A DNA stretch of 64,000 nucleotides, from NCBI RefSeq assembly GCF_002795865.1, contig NZ_CP024920.1:1151001-1215000 (forward strand), written 5' to 3'. The first letter of the stretch is position 1. Each line of letters opens with the position of its first letter. The position numbers and the translations under genes were made by a program. The notes beneath the pieces are model-generated. The model saw only the letters and a program-made list of their open reading frames with translations, made no database searches and was not told where the DNA came from. Of the stretch, positions 8,475 to 17,206 are shown in pieces. Source of the stretch: Qipengyuania seohaensis (GTDB lineage: Bacteria > Pseudomonadota > Alphaproteobacteria > Sphingomonadales > Sphingomonadaceae).

Positions 8475-9467
8475 ATGGCTTTCAATCTCCGCAATCTCAG
8501 CTTTTCCCGGCAGGTGCTGCCCGCCATCGCCGGCCTGGCGCTGCTGCTCGCCATTGTCTTCATCGTCTCGGGCCTACCCGATCGCGAATTGTCCGAGCCG
8601 GAGAACGAGCCGCCCCGCGCGCCCGAACAACTGGCCGATGCGCCGCGCGTTGCCGGATCGGGCGTGGTCGAACCGTCGAGCGAGGTGGTGCAGATCGGCT
8701 CGGCCTTGTCGGGCCTCGTCACCGGTCTCTTCGTCCAGCCCGGCGACCGCGTGAGCGAAGGCCAGACGCTGTTCACGGTGGACGACCGCGCCGCCCGCTC
8801 TGCCCTGCGCGAAGCGGAAGCCGCCATTGGCGAAGCGCGCGCCGCGATTTCCGAGGCCGAGAATGCGCGCGCCACGGCATCGCAGCAATTGGCGCTCTAT
8901 CGCAATGTCGATGATCCCGCCGCCGTCAGCCGTTCCGAAGTCATCCGCGCCGAGGGTGAAGCGAGCGCCGCTGCCCAGCGCCTGACGCTTGCCCGGGCAC
9001 GCTTGCAGGCCGCCCAGGCACGGGCCGCCAGCGCGCGGACCGAAATCGGTCGCCTGACCGTACGCGCGCCCATCGCAGGCGAAATCCTGGCGGTAAACAT
9101 CCGCAAGGGTGAATATGTCAGCACCATGGGCGGCGGCGGATCGCAGCCTTTCATCGAGATGGGCCAGACGCAGCCGCTCTATGTCCGGATCGATATCGAC
9201 GAAGAGCAGGCACCCCGCGTCGACATGGGCGCAGTGGCGACCGTCAGCCCGCGCGGAGCATCCGACCAGCAGGTAGAGGCGACCTTCGTGCGCGCCGAAC
9301 CGCTGGTGGTGCCCAAGCGCTCGCTGACCAATTCCGCCGCAGAGCGCGTCGACGTGAGGGTCTTGCAAGTGCTCTACGAATTGCCCGAGGCGGCATCGAC
9401 GAGCGAAAAGCTGTTCCGCGTGGGTCAGCAGGTCGATGCCTATATCCCGGCCAAGGGCGCCGAATGA
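8475..9467 (+). CDS. Periplasmic membrane-fusion (HlyD/DevB) subunit
   Basis: 330 residues. One N-terminal membrane helix (about 14-36), a biotinyl-lipoyl half with SGLVTGLFVQPGDRVSEGQT, an Ala/Glu/Arg-rich coiled-coil hairpin (about 110-195), a second lipoyl half with RLTVRAPIAGEILAVNIRKG, and a beta-barrel domain. This is the adaptor that bridges permease and outer-membrane channel. ATG 8475 is used because GAGGA lies 8 nt upstream. It overlaps the next gene by 4 bp (ATGA). Confidence 0.9.
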   Translation: MAFNLRNLSFSRQVLPAIAGLALLLAIVFIVSGLPDRELSEPENEPPRAPEQLADAPRVAGSGVVEPSSEVVQIGSALSGLVTGLFVQPGDRVSEGQTLFTVDDRAARSALREAEAAIGEARAAISEAENARATASQQLALYRNVDDPAAVSRSEVIRAEGEASAAAQRLTLARARLQAAQARAASARTEIGRLTVRAPIAGEILAVNIRKGEYVSTMGGGGSQPFIEMGQTQPLYVRIDIDEEQAPRVDMGAVATVSPRGASDQQVEATFVRAEPLVVPKRSLTNSAAERVDVRVLQVLYELPEAASTSEKLFRVGQQVDAYIPAKGAE

Positions 9468-10891
9468 TGCGCCTGATACTCGCCTCCACCTGCGCGCTGG
9501 CGCTGGCCGGGTGCGTTGCCGGGCCGCCGCCCGAAATCGCCACCCCCACACCGGTCCTGCCGCCGGAATACCTGTTCGCTCCCGATGCCGCGTCGGCGAC
9601 CGGCCTCGCCGCGCTGCTTCCGGCTGACGATCCTGCCTACGACACGCTGGCGGCGCAGGCCCTCGCCAGTTCGCCCACGCTGGGCGAAGCGCTGGCGCGG
9701 ATCGACCAGGCGCGTGCAGGCGCAGACCTGCGCGGCGCGAACCGGCTGCCCTCCGTGGGCGCGAATGCGACCGTCGAGGGAAGACGCAGCAATCCCGCGC
9801 AATTCGGCGGCGACCTGCCGTCGGCCATAGCGTTCGACACCGAACAACTGTCCTATGCGGCCAATGTCACCGCTCGATGGGATCCGGACATCTTCGGCCG
9901 CCTGCGCGCGCAGGAACGCGCGGCGCTCGCCCGGATCGACGCGGCCTCGTCCAGCGCCCGCGGCGTGCGCAACGCACTCCTCGCCGAAATCGCCGCCAGC
10001 GTGATCGACTGGCGCACGCTCGATGCGAGGGCCAGCGCCATCGAGAACGACCTTGCCGCTGCCGAGGATCTGGCGCGCCTGTCCAGGGTCCGCGAAGATG
10101 CGGGCATCGCGCCCGGCTTCGATCGCGTGAGAGCGGAAAGCGCAGCCGACGCCTCGCGCAGCCGCCTCGCCGCGCTCGAAAGCGAGCGCGCCCGCCTGAT
10201 CGGCCGCCTCGTTACCCTCACCGCACAGGGCGGCGCGCAGGTGCGGTCGGCCCTGGCCATGGCACCTCGCGAAAGCGGCCTGCCAGCTGCCCCCGCCACC
10301 TTGCCGAGCGCCCTGCTGGCCAACCGTCCCGACGTCCTAGCAGCCGCAGCAACCCTCGCCGCGGAAGATGCGGAACTGGCCGCGGCCGCCCGCCGCCGCT
10401 TCCCGGTTTTCGACCTCTCGGCCGCCATCGGCCTGCTCGCTTTCAGTCCGGGCGACCTGTTCGACAGCGATTCCATCATCGGCAGCCTCGCCGCCTCCGT
10501 CGCCGCACCGCTGCTCGATTTCGGGCGCATCGAGGCCGAGATCGACGGTGCCGCTGCCGAAAAGCGGGCTGCATTCGAAGCCTATCGGGGTGCTGTCTAC
10601 ACTGCCCTCGGCGATGCGGAAGGGGCCTATGGCCTCGTCGCCGCCGCCGACCGCGAAGCCGCAGCCGCCGCACAAGAAGCGGCCAGCCTGCAACGCGCCG
10701 CCTCGCTTGCCGAGGTGCGGCAACGCGCTGGCCTCGCCGATTTCCTGACCGTTCTGGAAGCGCGCCGTGCGGCCGATGCCAGCGGCGAGCGCGCGGCTGC
10801 AGCCCTTGGACGGGCGGAGCGCGCACGGGTCATTTTGTGGCAGGCGCTCGGCGGCGACACTCAGCCGATCACGCGGTCCACCAGCCAGTAG
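9464..10891 (+). CDS. Outer-membrane efflux lipoprotein, NodT/TolC family
   Basis: 475 residues. The signal peptide ends in the lipobox LAGC, and the mature protein has two OEP repeats rich in Ala, Arg and Asp forming long helical hairpins. Motifs typical of NodT-type RND channels are present: a helix ending in RANRLPSVG and, near the second repeat, LPSALLANRPDVLAAA. NodT channels normally partner RND pumps; here one closes an ABC-type tripartite exporter. The last 31 bp overlap the end of the convergent HupE-like gene. Confidence 0.92.
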   Translation: MMRLILASTCALALAGCVAGPPPEIATPTPVLPPEYLFAPDAASATGLAALLPADDPAYDTLAAQALASSPTLGEALARIDQARAGADLRGANRLPSVGANATVEGRRSNPAQFGGDLPSAIAFDTEQLSYAANVTARWDPDIFGRLRAQERAALARIDAASSSARGVRNALLAEIAASVIDWRTLDARASAIENDLAAAEDLARLSRVREDAGIAPGFDRVRAESAADASRSRLAALESERARLIGRLVTLTAQGGAQVRSALAMAPRESGLPAAPATLPSALLANRPDVLAAAATLAAEDAELAAAARRRFPVFDLSAAIGLLAFSPGDLFDSDSIIGSLAASVAAPLLDFGRIEAEIDGAAAEKRAAFEAYRGAVYTALGDAEGAYGLVAAADREAAAAAQEAASLQRAASLAEVRQRAGLADFLTVLEARRAADASGERAAAALGRAERARVILWQALGGDTQPITRSTSQ

Positions 10892-11832
10892 GCCCCGGTA
10901 ATGCCGATGGCGTAGGACGCGATACGCAATGCGGGCGCTTCCGCCCCTGCTCGTACGCGCCGGATCACGGCCAGCACCAACAGGACTAGCGCAATCACGA
11001 GCAGTTGCCCCGCCTCTACGCCGAGGTTGAAGCTTACGAGCGCTGCCGGCACCTCGCCCTCGGGCAAGCCTATCTCGCGCAGGGCTCCTGCAAAACCGAA
11101 ACCGTGGAGAAGGCCGAAAGCGAAGGCGACCACCCACGGCAGGCGGCGCGTGATCGTCTCTTTCGTGCCGCGCGCGATCTCGACCGCGAGGAACACGATC
11201 GACAGTGCGATCAGGGCCTCGACCGGACGCTGCGGCAGTCCGGTGACCCCCAGCGTCGTCGCCGCGAGTGTGATCGAGTGCGCCACGGTGAAGGCGGTGG
11301 TCGCCTTTATGACCGGCCATGTCCGGCCGACGAGGAGGACTAGCGCGATCACGAAGAGAAGATGGTCCCATCCCGCCAAAATGTGTTCGACCCCGATCAC
11401 GAAATACCCGCGCCACACCTGCAAGCTCGAAGGCCGCGCCTCGACCTCGGCATAGGGTTCCTGCGCGGTCAGGCGGTAGACCTGGACGGGTCGATCCAGA
11501 GGGGCAACGCGCAGGATTGCGTCTCCCTGTCCGAAAAGGGCGGGCCAGCCAATGCGGCTCCCGGCGATATCCTCCTTGCAGGTGACGTCCGCTCGACCGA
11601 CCACCGCGAGCGCGGAATTGTCGAGCACCGGCTCGCCCGAAAACTCGCAGACTTCCGGCAAGTCCGGACGCGCCGTGCGGTCAGCCTGCGGCGAGGCCAG
11701 CGGTTGCCTCCAGCCGAGGTTCCAGCGCGCCTCGTCGACCTGCTCCAGCTGTATCGAGACAGGCCGCAATTCGTCCGCCAAGGCGGGACTTGCGATGAGC
11801 AGGACGGCGAGCGCCAGCAGCCAGCGGATCAT
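10861..11832 (-). CDS. HupE/UreJ-like membrane protein with periplasmic N-terminal domain
   Basis: 323 residues: a signal peptide (about 1-19), a soluble domain of about 125 residues containing two Cys, then six or seven membrane helices. GVEHILAGWDHLLFVIALVL, TAFTVAHSITLA and FGLLHGFGFAG carry the conserved histidines of the HupE/UreJ superfamily, whose characterised members move nickel or cobalt. The N-terminal extension marks the HupE/UreJ_2 type, whose substrate is not established. The start overlaps the PPIase stop by ATGA. The 3' end overlaps the outer-membrane channel gene by 31 bp. Confidence 0.82.
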   Translation of the reverse strand: MIRWLLALAVLLIASPALADELRPVSIQLEQVDEARWNLGWRQPLASPQADRTARPDLPEVCEFSGEPVLDNSALAVVGRADVTCKEDIAGSRIGWPALFGQGDAILRVAPLDRPVQVYRLTAQEPYAEVEARPSSLQVWRGYFVIGVEHILAGWDHLLFVIALVLLVGRTWPVIKATTAFTVAHSITLAATTLGVTGLPQRPVEALIALSIVFLAVEIARGTKETITRRLPWVVAFAFGLLHGFGFAGALREIGLPEGEVPAALVSFNLGVEAGQLLVIALVLLVLAVIRRVRAGAEAPALRIASYAIGITGAYWLVDRVIG

Positions 11833-12611
11833 TCGACCTCGATCCGGTAGGCTTCGCGCAGGAGCTCGAATGCCCTTGCGCGCCGCGCGGCAGCAGTCGA
11901 ACTGCGCCAGTCGGCCTCCACCTTGTCGCGGATTTCCGACAGTGGCCGTTGCCGTCCCTCTACCCGCTTTTCGAGATCGACGAGGTGGTAGCCGTAGCCC
12001 GACGTCACCTGCGCACCGGAGGTCTGCTGCATTCCGGCGATCTGTGCGGCGAATTGCGATCCGAAGACTGCCATGATTTCATCATAGCTCGCATCGGACA
12101 TCCGCTCGGGCAGCGAAATGGCGTCGCCGCTTGCATCTCCCGCTCCGCCGAGCGCGTCTCGAAGTGCGTCTTCGCTGCGAAAATACGTCTGCGAGAAGGT
12201 AAAGCGCTCGCCTTCCCCGAACCGGCCGGGATGTTCGCGCAGCCAAGCCGCCAGCGTCTCCTCGCTCGGACGGGCGGTTTCCACTTCGGCTCCTGCCAGA
12301 TCGTCCATCTTGGTCGACAGTCGCCGCCGCACGACCGGATCGCCCGCATCGAGCCCTAAGCGCAGCGCCTCGCGGTAGAGCACCTCTTCGCGCACCCAGC
12401 TTTCGATCTGCGCATCGAGTTCCGCATCGGTGGGCGGACGGCCCATTGTGCGCTCGAAACCAAGCGCGAGGTTCGCCTGCTCCTCTTTCGTGAGCGCGAT
12501 GGTCCGTTCGGCCGGATCGACCGGCTCATCCGCAAGGGACAGCGCGGCCCATATAGCTGCCCCTGCCACCAGGAAATGCGCGAGCGGATCGCGCAGCAGG
12601 CGGCGCATCAT
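11829..12611 (-). CDS. Membrane-anchored PpiC-type peptidyl-prolyl isomerase
   Basis: 260 residues. An N-terminal anchor (about 11-27) precedes a SurA-like helical region (VREEVLYREALRLGLDAGD) and a parvulin domain (about 110-250) with FGEGERFTFSQTYF and a segment ending GYGYHLVDLEKR. The region GYHLV is the parvulin active-site strand. Parvulins fold exported proteins, so the protein is presumably periplasmic. It overlaps DUF3604 upstream and the HupE-like gene downstream by 4 bp each, suggesting it helps one of these partners mature. Confidence 0.82.
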   Translation of the reverse strand: MMRRLLRDPLAHFLVAGAAIWAALSLADEPVDPAERTIALTKEEQANLALGFERTMGRPPTDAELDAQIESWVREEVLYREALRLGLDAGDPVVRRRLSTKMDDLAGAEVETARPSEETLAAWLREHPGRFGEGERFTFSQTYFRSEDALRDALGGAGDASGDAISLPERMSDASYDEIMAVFGSQFAAQIAGMQQTSGAQVTSGYGYHLVDLEKRVEGRQRPLSEIRDKVEADWRSSTAAARRARAFELLREAYRIEVE

Positions 12612-14536
12612 TGCATGATCGGCGGCGCATCGCCCGGGATCCTGCGGGGACGCAGCCAGACAGGCGAGGAATAGGCGCGCTGCTGGATAACGTTCGCCTC
12701 CACGACCTCCTTCGGGAGCGTCAGGCCGAAGCGCTTCGCATCGTAGAGGACCCAGCTCGGCGTCGGGATTTCGAGGACGCGCACATAGTAGAAGGCGCGC
12801 TGGCCCCGCCGATATTCGGGATCGGTCCAGGTTGCGCGCAATTGAGCCGCGCCGATCGAATTTTCATAGGTCGCCTCGGACCGGTTCACCGTATCGCCAA
12901 CCGGTGGCACGGGCGAATTTGAGGCGGCATCCATCGGCCTCGCGCTCCACGCGACGTCGAACACCTTTTCCTGCTCCGCGCCATTCGCATCGACCCAGCC
13001 CTTCACGATCTGGACCCGGTCGAGATTGGCCCCGTCGGGGTCTTTCAGCGCGCTGACAAGGAAGGTCGGAGCCCTGCCGTCGTCCACCAGGTCGCCCCCC
13101 ATGGGGACGCCGCGCGAATAGCCTGCGCGCACCCAGTCGCCTTCCCAGTCACTTTCGCCGAAATCGAAGCCTGCGAAGAGGCGCACGACCATGCGCGGGC
13201 CGGTCGTCGCATAGACTTCGCGCCGCATGAAGGCATCGAAGATTTCCGCCCGCGTGTTGCCGCGCGCCCAGGCTGCCGCATAGCCGCTGGCGAGATAGTG
13301 CCAGCCGAAACGGCCCTGCCTTGTGCCAAGGTTCTGTGCCGCCATTGCGCGGTCCGCGCGCGGCTCGTTGCCGGTGTGCTTGCCGAAGAACTGGTCGTCG
13401 TCCGCCGTGGCCAGCGAGGTGTGGCTGTCGGTCGATCCGATGAGGCCGAAGGCATAGGGGTTCTCGCCCATCTGCTGTTCCAGCGTCAGGCCCCGCAAGA
13501 GGGCCGAGCGTATATAGCTGCCAGCGAACATGTCCGGTGTGCTTTTGGCGGTGAGCGGAAGGTTGCCCAGCTCCCACCCGGCCACGCCGAAACTGGCGTA
13601 TTCGTCATTGGGTGACAGGAAGGGGTGCGTTTCGCTGTCGCCCTTGATCTGCGTCACCTCGACCACCGGTTCGTGCCGCGCGCGGCGCCGGGCATAATCG
13701 GCGTCCATCGGTCCGCCGTCGGGTCCGGAAAATTCGAACATCATCCCGTTCGAAAGGTTCGAATTGTGCGGGATCGCCAGCACCTTACCGCCGGTGCTCT
13801 GTTCATAGGAATCCATGTAATCCCACAGGCCGGTGACCTCGCCGTCGATCCCGGGATAGGGAAGAACCTGCCCGGTCTTGGCGCTGCCGTCGCGAAACAT
13901 CACGACGCGGTGGAGGTTGTTTCCGCCCGGCATCAGCGTCCATTCGAAGCCCGCGAATGCAGTGAACGTGCCCGGCTCGTTATAGCGGTCTAGCAGCCCC
14001 AGGTGTCGGTCCCACAATTCGCGCGTCGCCTTGGCCTGACGCTCCGGATCGCGCAGCGCCTCGGGTATCTCGTCGTTTGCAGCAGCCGTGATGAGTTCCG
14101 CCACCGCGCGGGTCGACTGGTCGGGGTTCTCGTGCATCATGTCGCGCCAGCGGCGCAGGGTGGGATCGCGGACCATCATGCGCGGCGCATCGTAGAGCCT
14201 GCGGGTCGCCCCCATCGCATCGGAGTGGTCGGCAATGACGAGGAAATCGAGCGGCCGGTCGAGCTGTGCGGACATGCCAGTGGTCGCAGTGACCTCTTCC
14301 CCGCGCGCGAACTTCAGCGCGTCTTCCGGGCCGAGCCGGACGCCGAAGCCGAATGCGTCGACCGATACGTCGGTGTGAAGGTGGGTGTCGCCCCAATATG
14401 GACGGTCGGGAAACTCGGCCAGTTCGATGGTATCGGTGCCGTCACCGCGCTGCTCTTCGCTAACGCCGCCCCCGCCGAAAAGGTCGCAACCTGCCAGAAC
14501 CAGGGCGCCCGCAATCACGCCGATACGATAGTCCAT
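12608..14536 (-). CDS. DUF3604 lipoprotein, PHP-like putative metal-dependent hydrolase
   Basis: 642 residues with a lipoprotein signal (lipobox LAGC, residues about 13-16). The conserved start of DUF3604 is seen: YWGDTHLHTDVSVDAFGFG and LDFLVIADHSDAMG. The HxH pair and ADHSD resemble the PHP metal-dependent phosphoesterase fold; later metal-ligand candidates are in IPHNSNLSNG and GSTDSHTSL. The substrate is unknown. It is the first gene of a three-gene coupled operon with the isomerase and the HupE-like protein. Confidence 0.85.
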   Translation of the reverse strand: MDYRIGVIAGALVLAGCDLFGGGGVSEEQRGDGTDTIELAEFPDRPYWGDTHLHTDVSVDAFGFGVRLGPEDALKFARGEEVTATTGMSAQLDRPLDFLVIADHSDAMGATRRLYDAPRMMVRDPTLRRWRDMMHENPDQSTRAVAELITAAANDEIPEALRDPERQAKATRELWDRHLGLLDRYNEPGTFTAFAGFEWTLMPGGNNLHRVVMFRDGSAKTGQVLPYPGIDGEVTGLWDYMDSYEQSTGGKVLAIPHNSNLSNGMMFEFSGPDGGPMDADYARRRARHEPVVEVTQIKGDSETHPFLSPNDEYASFGVAGWELGNLPLTAKSTPDMFAGSYIRSALLRGLTLEQQMGENPYAFGLIGSTDSHTSLATADDDQFFGKHTGNEPRADRAMAAQNLGTRQGRFGWHYLASGYAAAWARGNTRAEIFDAFMRREVYATTGPRMVVRLFAGFDFGESDWEGDWVRAGYSRGVPMGGDLVDDGRAPTFLVSALKDPDGANLDRVQIVKGWVDANGAEQEKVFDVAWSARPMDAASNSPVPPVGDTVNRSEATYENSIGAAQLRATWTDPEYRRGQRAFYYVRVLEIPTPSWVLYDAKRFGLTLPKEVVEANVIQQRAYSSPVWLRPRRIPGDAPPIMQ

Positions 14537-14586
14537 GTCTCATCCCCTCATCCGCGAGGGAATGTGCAGGAGCAATCGCGTTTACG

Positions 14587-15255
14587 TCAAGCAGGTATGC
14601 GATATGCAACGGGTTCGACGATGGCCATGCCGCCGCCCGAACCCTCGTCATCCGAGGTGTAGTAGTAATAGGTGCCGCCACCGATCGCCGCGATGGCGAG
14701 CGCCAGTGCCGCGAGCATGATCACGCCGTCGCGGACCGTCAGCGCCAGGCCAATGGCAGCGATCGCCAACATGGGCGCGCTGCTGGCGAAAGGCAGCACC
14801 TCCAGCGGGGGGACCGTTGCGCACAGCAGCAGGATGACCACGGCCGCGATCTTGATCCATACGCCTTCGGTGAGGCCTTCGAGGCGTCCGTGACTGTGTT
14901 CGTCCAGCCAGTGGGCGATCCCGCGAAGCTTGGCGATGCCCTTGTGCAGCTTCTTGCTTTCGACAGCGCGATTCTGGAGCCATTGCGGCATCCAGATATG
15001 CTCCTTGCCGAACAGGAGCTGCACCGCGATCAGCGCGATCACTGCAGCAAGAAAGCTCGGCACGCCGGGAATGCCGCCGACCGGCGTTATTTCAAGCAGG
15101 GCTGGGATCATGATGAAGGGGCCAAAGCTGCGCCCGCCGAAATCGTCCAGCACATCGCCCACCCGGACCTCGTCGTTCTTGGTGGTCAGGTCGTCGAGTT
15201 CGCCGAGCACGCTCTCGACGCCATCGGGTTCGGACTGCGATTTATCTTCGGTCAT
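14587..15255 (-). CDS. ExoD family exopolysaccharide-associated membrane protein
   Basis: 222 residues. The cytoplasmic start (LGELDDLTTKNDEVRVGDVL) is followed by FGGRSFGPFIMIPALLEITP and the GIPGVPSF segment typical of ExoD. There are about four to six membrane helices including a C-terminal pair ending in TYYYYTS. ExoD is required for normal exopolysaccharide production in Sinorhizobium; its biochemical role is unknown. It stands alone between the DUF3604 operon and the MaoC operon, all on the minus strand. Confidence 0.85.
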   Translation of the reverse strand: MTEDKSQSEPDGVESVLGELDDLTTKNDEVRVGDVLDDFGGRSFGPFIMIPALLEITPVGGIPGVPSFLAAVIALIAVQLLFGKEHIWMPQWLQNRAVESKKLHKGIAKLRGIAHWLDEHSHGRLEGLTEGVWIKIAAVVILLLCATVPPLEVLPFASSAPMLAIAAIGLALTVRDGVIMLAALALAIAAIGGGTYYYYTSDDEGSGGGMAIVEPVAYRIPA

Positions 15256-15310
15256 TGCGCTCCCCTTCGCCCCTCAACGCGCGAAGGGCGAAAAGGGGTG
15301 CAGGCACGCT

Positions 15311-15760
15311 TCAGCGTTTCTTTTTGAGCAGCGCAGACCGCTCGCATCGGCAGACCACTTCGCCGCGCTGGTTCACCGCTTCGTGCAGGAAGGTGACGAT
15401 GCCGGTGTCGGGCCGCGACTTGCTTTCACGCAGGGCGATGACCTCGCTGGTGGCGTGCAGCGTGTCGCCGATGAAGACCGGCTTGGGCATCACCAGCTTG
15501 TCGTAGCCGAGGTTCGCCACCAGCGTGCCGAGCGTGGTGTCGCCCACACTCAGGCCCACCATCAACGAGAAGGTGTAGGTCCCGTTGACGAGGATCTGCC
15601 CGAATTCGCTTTCCCTGGCCGCTTCCACGTCGAGGTGGAGCGGCTGCGGATTGTGGGTCATCACGGTGAAGAAGAGGTTGTCCGCCTCGGTCACCGTGCG
15701 CCGGATTTCATGGGTCAGCTTGTCGCCCACCTGCCATTCGTCGAAGTGCCTGCCCGCCAT
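15311..15760 (-). CDS. MaoC family hydratase
   Basis: 149 residues from the ATG at 15760, which overlaps the aldehyde dehydrogenase stop (TGATG). A single hot-dog domain carries [18 protein letters not shown], the hydratase-2 motif with catalytic Asp-x4-His in the form HNPQPLHLD, and a [13 protein letters not shown] helix. Such R-specific hydratases act on enoyl-CoA or mesaconyl-type thioesters. As the last gene of a CoA-transferase/racemase, aldehyde dehydrogenase and hydratase operon it probably serves fatty- or branched-acid breakdown. Confidence 0.88.
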   Translation of the reverse strand: MAGRHFDEWQVGDKLTHEIRRTVTEADNLFFTVMTHNPQPLHLDVEAARESEFGQILVNGTYTFSLMVGLSVGDTTLGTLVANLGYDKLVMPKPVFIGDTLHATSEVIALRESKSRPDTGIVTFLHEAVNQRGEVVCRCERSALLKKKR

Positions 15761-17178
15761 CAGCCGTGCCCCATGACGGCCTTGACCTCGAGGAAGTCGT
15801 GGAAGCCCCACTCGCCCCATTCGCGGCCATTGCCCGATTTCTTGTAGCCACCGAAGGCCGCGTTCATGTCGTAGCCGCCGTTGATCGCGACACGGCCGGC
15901 GCGGATGCGCTTGGCGAGCTTCTTCGCAGTCTCGATATCCTCGCCCATGATGTGGCTGGCGAGGCCGTATTCGGTGTCGTTCGAGATGCGGATCGCGTCG
16001 TCGTAGTCGTCATAGCCGATCATCGCGAGGACCGGCCCGAAGATTTCCTCGCGCGCGATGGTCATGTCGTTGGTGACATCGGCGAAGACGGTGGGCTTGA
16101 CGTAATGTCCGGTTTCGAGGCCCTCGGGCTTGCCGGGGCCGCCTGCGACCAGCGTCGCGCCTTCGTCGATACCTTTCTGGATGAGGCCCTGGATCTTGTC
16201 CCACTGCGCTTTGGAGACCACCGGTCCGATGGTGGCGTTGCCCTTGGGATCACCCGGGATCACGCCCTCGGCGGCTTCCTTCGCGGCGGCCTTGGCTTCT
16301 TCCATGCGCTTGTGCGGAACGAGCATGCGGCTGGGTGCCGTGCAGGTCTGGCCAGAATTGCCCATCATGGCGGTGGTGCCGCGCATGACCGACTGGGTGA
16401 AGGCGCTGTCGTCGAGGATGATGTTGGGGCTTTTCCCGCCCAGTTCCTGCGCTACGCGCTTGACCGTATCGGCGGCGTTCTTGGCAATGAGGACGCCCGC
16501 GCGGGTCGAGCCGGTGAAACTGATCATGTCGATGTCGGGATGGCCGCTCATTGCTTCGCCCACGCCCGGCCCATCGCCATTCACGAGGTTGAACACGCCG
16601 GCAGGCACGCCTGCCGCATCCATGATCTCGGCAAAGATATAAGCATCGAACGGTGCGATCTCGGAAGGCTTCAAAATCATCGTGTTGCCGGTCGCCAGCG
16701 CGGGAAAGACCTTGCAGGCGATCTGGTTTAGCGGCCAGTTCCACGGGGTGATCATGCCGACCACGCCGATCGGCTCCCAGATGTGCAGCGTCGGGCCGTC
16801 CTGGCGTTCGAATTCGAACTTCTCGAGCACTTCGATCGCGGTCTGGCAGTGACCTGCCAGCAGGCCGGTGTGCGGACCGTTGGCGAGGCTCATCGGCGCG
16901 CCCATTTCATCCGAAACGGCGAGCGCAAGGTCGTCCTTGCGATTGGCGATTTCGGCCTGGATCGCGCGCAGCAGCGTGAGACGCTCTTCCTTCGTAGTCT
17001 GGCTGAATGTCTCGAACGCACGGCGTGCGGCCTTAACCGCCTTGTCGACATCGGCAGCACTGCCGAAACTGATGTGACCGATGGTCTCTTCCGTCGCGGG
17101 GTTCTCGACCGGCTGCGTGTTTTCGGTGACCGGGTCGACCCATTGGCCGTCGATGTAGAACTTGGTGCAATCGCGCAT
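15760..17178 (-). CDS. NAD(P)-dependent aldehyde dehydrogenase
   Basis: 472 residues. Conserved ALDH elements are all visible: [31 protein letters not shown] with the general-base Glu, and [13 protein letters not shown] with the nucleophilic Cys. The [12 protein letters not shown] block closes the domain. The start MRDCTKF at 17178 follows a GGAGAG; the longer upstream frame is unsupported. The substrate cannot be read from sequence. It is 28 bp downstream of the CoA-transferase and overlaps the MaoC gene. Confidence 0.95.
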   Translation of the reverse strand: MRDCTKFYIDGQWVDPVTENTQPVENPATEETIGHISFGSAADVDKAVKAARRAFETFSQTTKEERLTLLRAIQAEIANRKDDLALAVSDEMGAPMSLANGPHTGLLAGHCQTAIEVLEKFEFERQDGPTLHIWEPIGVVGMITPWNWPLNQIACKVFPALATGNTMILKPSEIAPFDAYIFAEIMDAAGVPAGVFNLVNGDGPGVGEAMSGHPDIDMISFTGSTRAGVLIAKNAADTVKRVAQELGGKSPNIILDDSAFTQSVMRGTTAMMGNSGQTCTAPSRMLVPHKRMEEAKAAAKEAAEGVIPGDPKGNATIGPVVSKAQWDKIQGLIQKGIDEGATLVAGGPGKPEGLETGHYVKPTVFADVTNDMTIAREEIFGPVLAMIGYDDYDDAIRISNDTEYGLASHIMGEDIETAKKLAKRIRAGRVAINGGYDMNAAFGGYKKSGNGREWGEWGFHDFLEVKAVMGHG

Positions 17179-17206
17179 GGGAATTTCTCTCCTTATGCGC
17201 GGTCCA

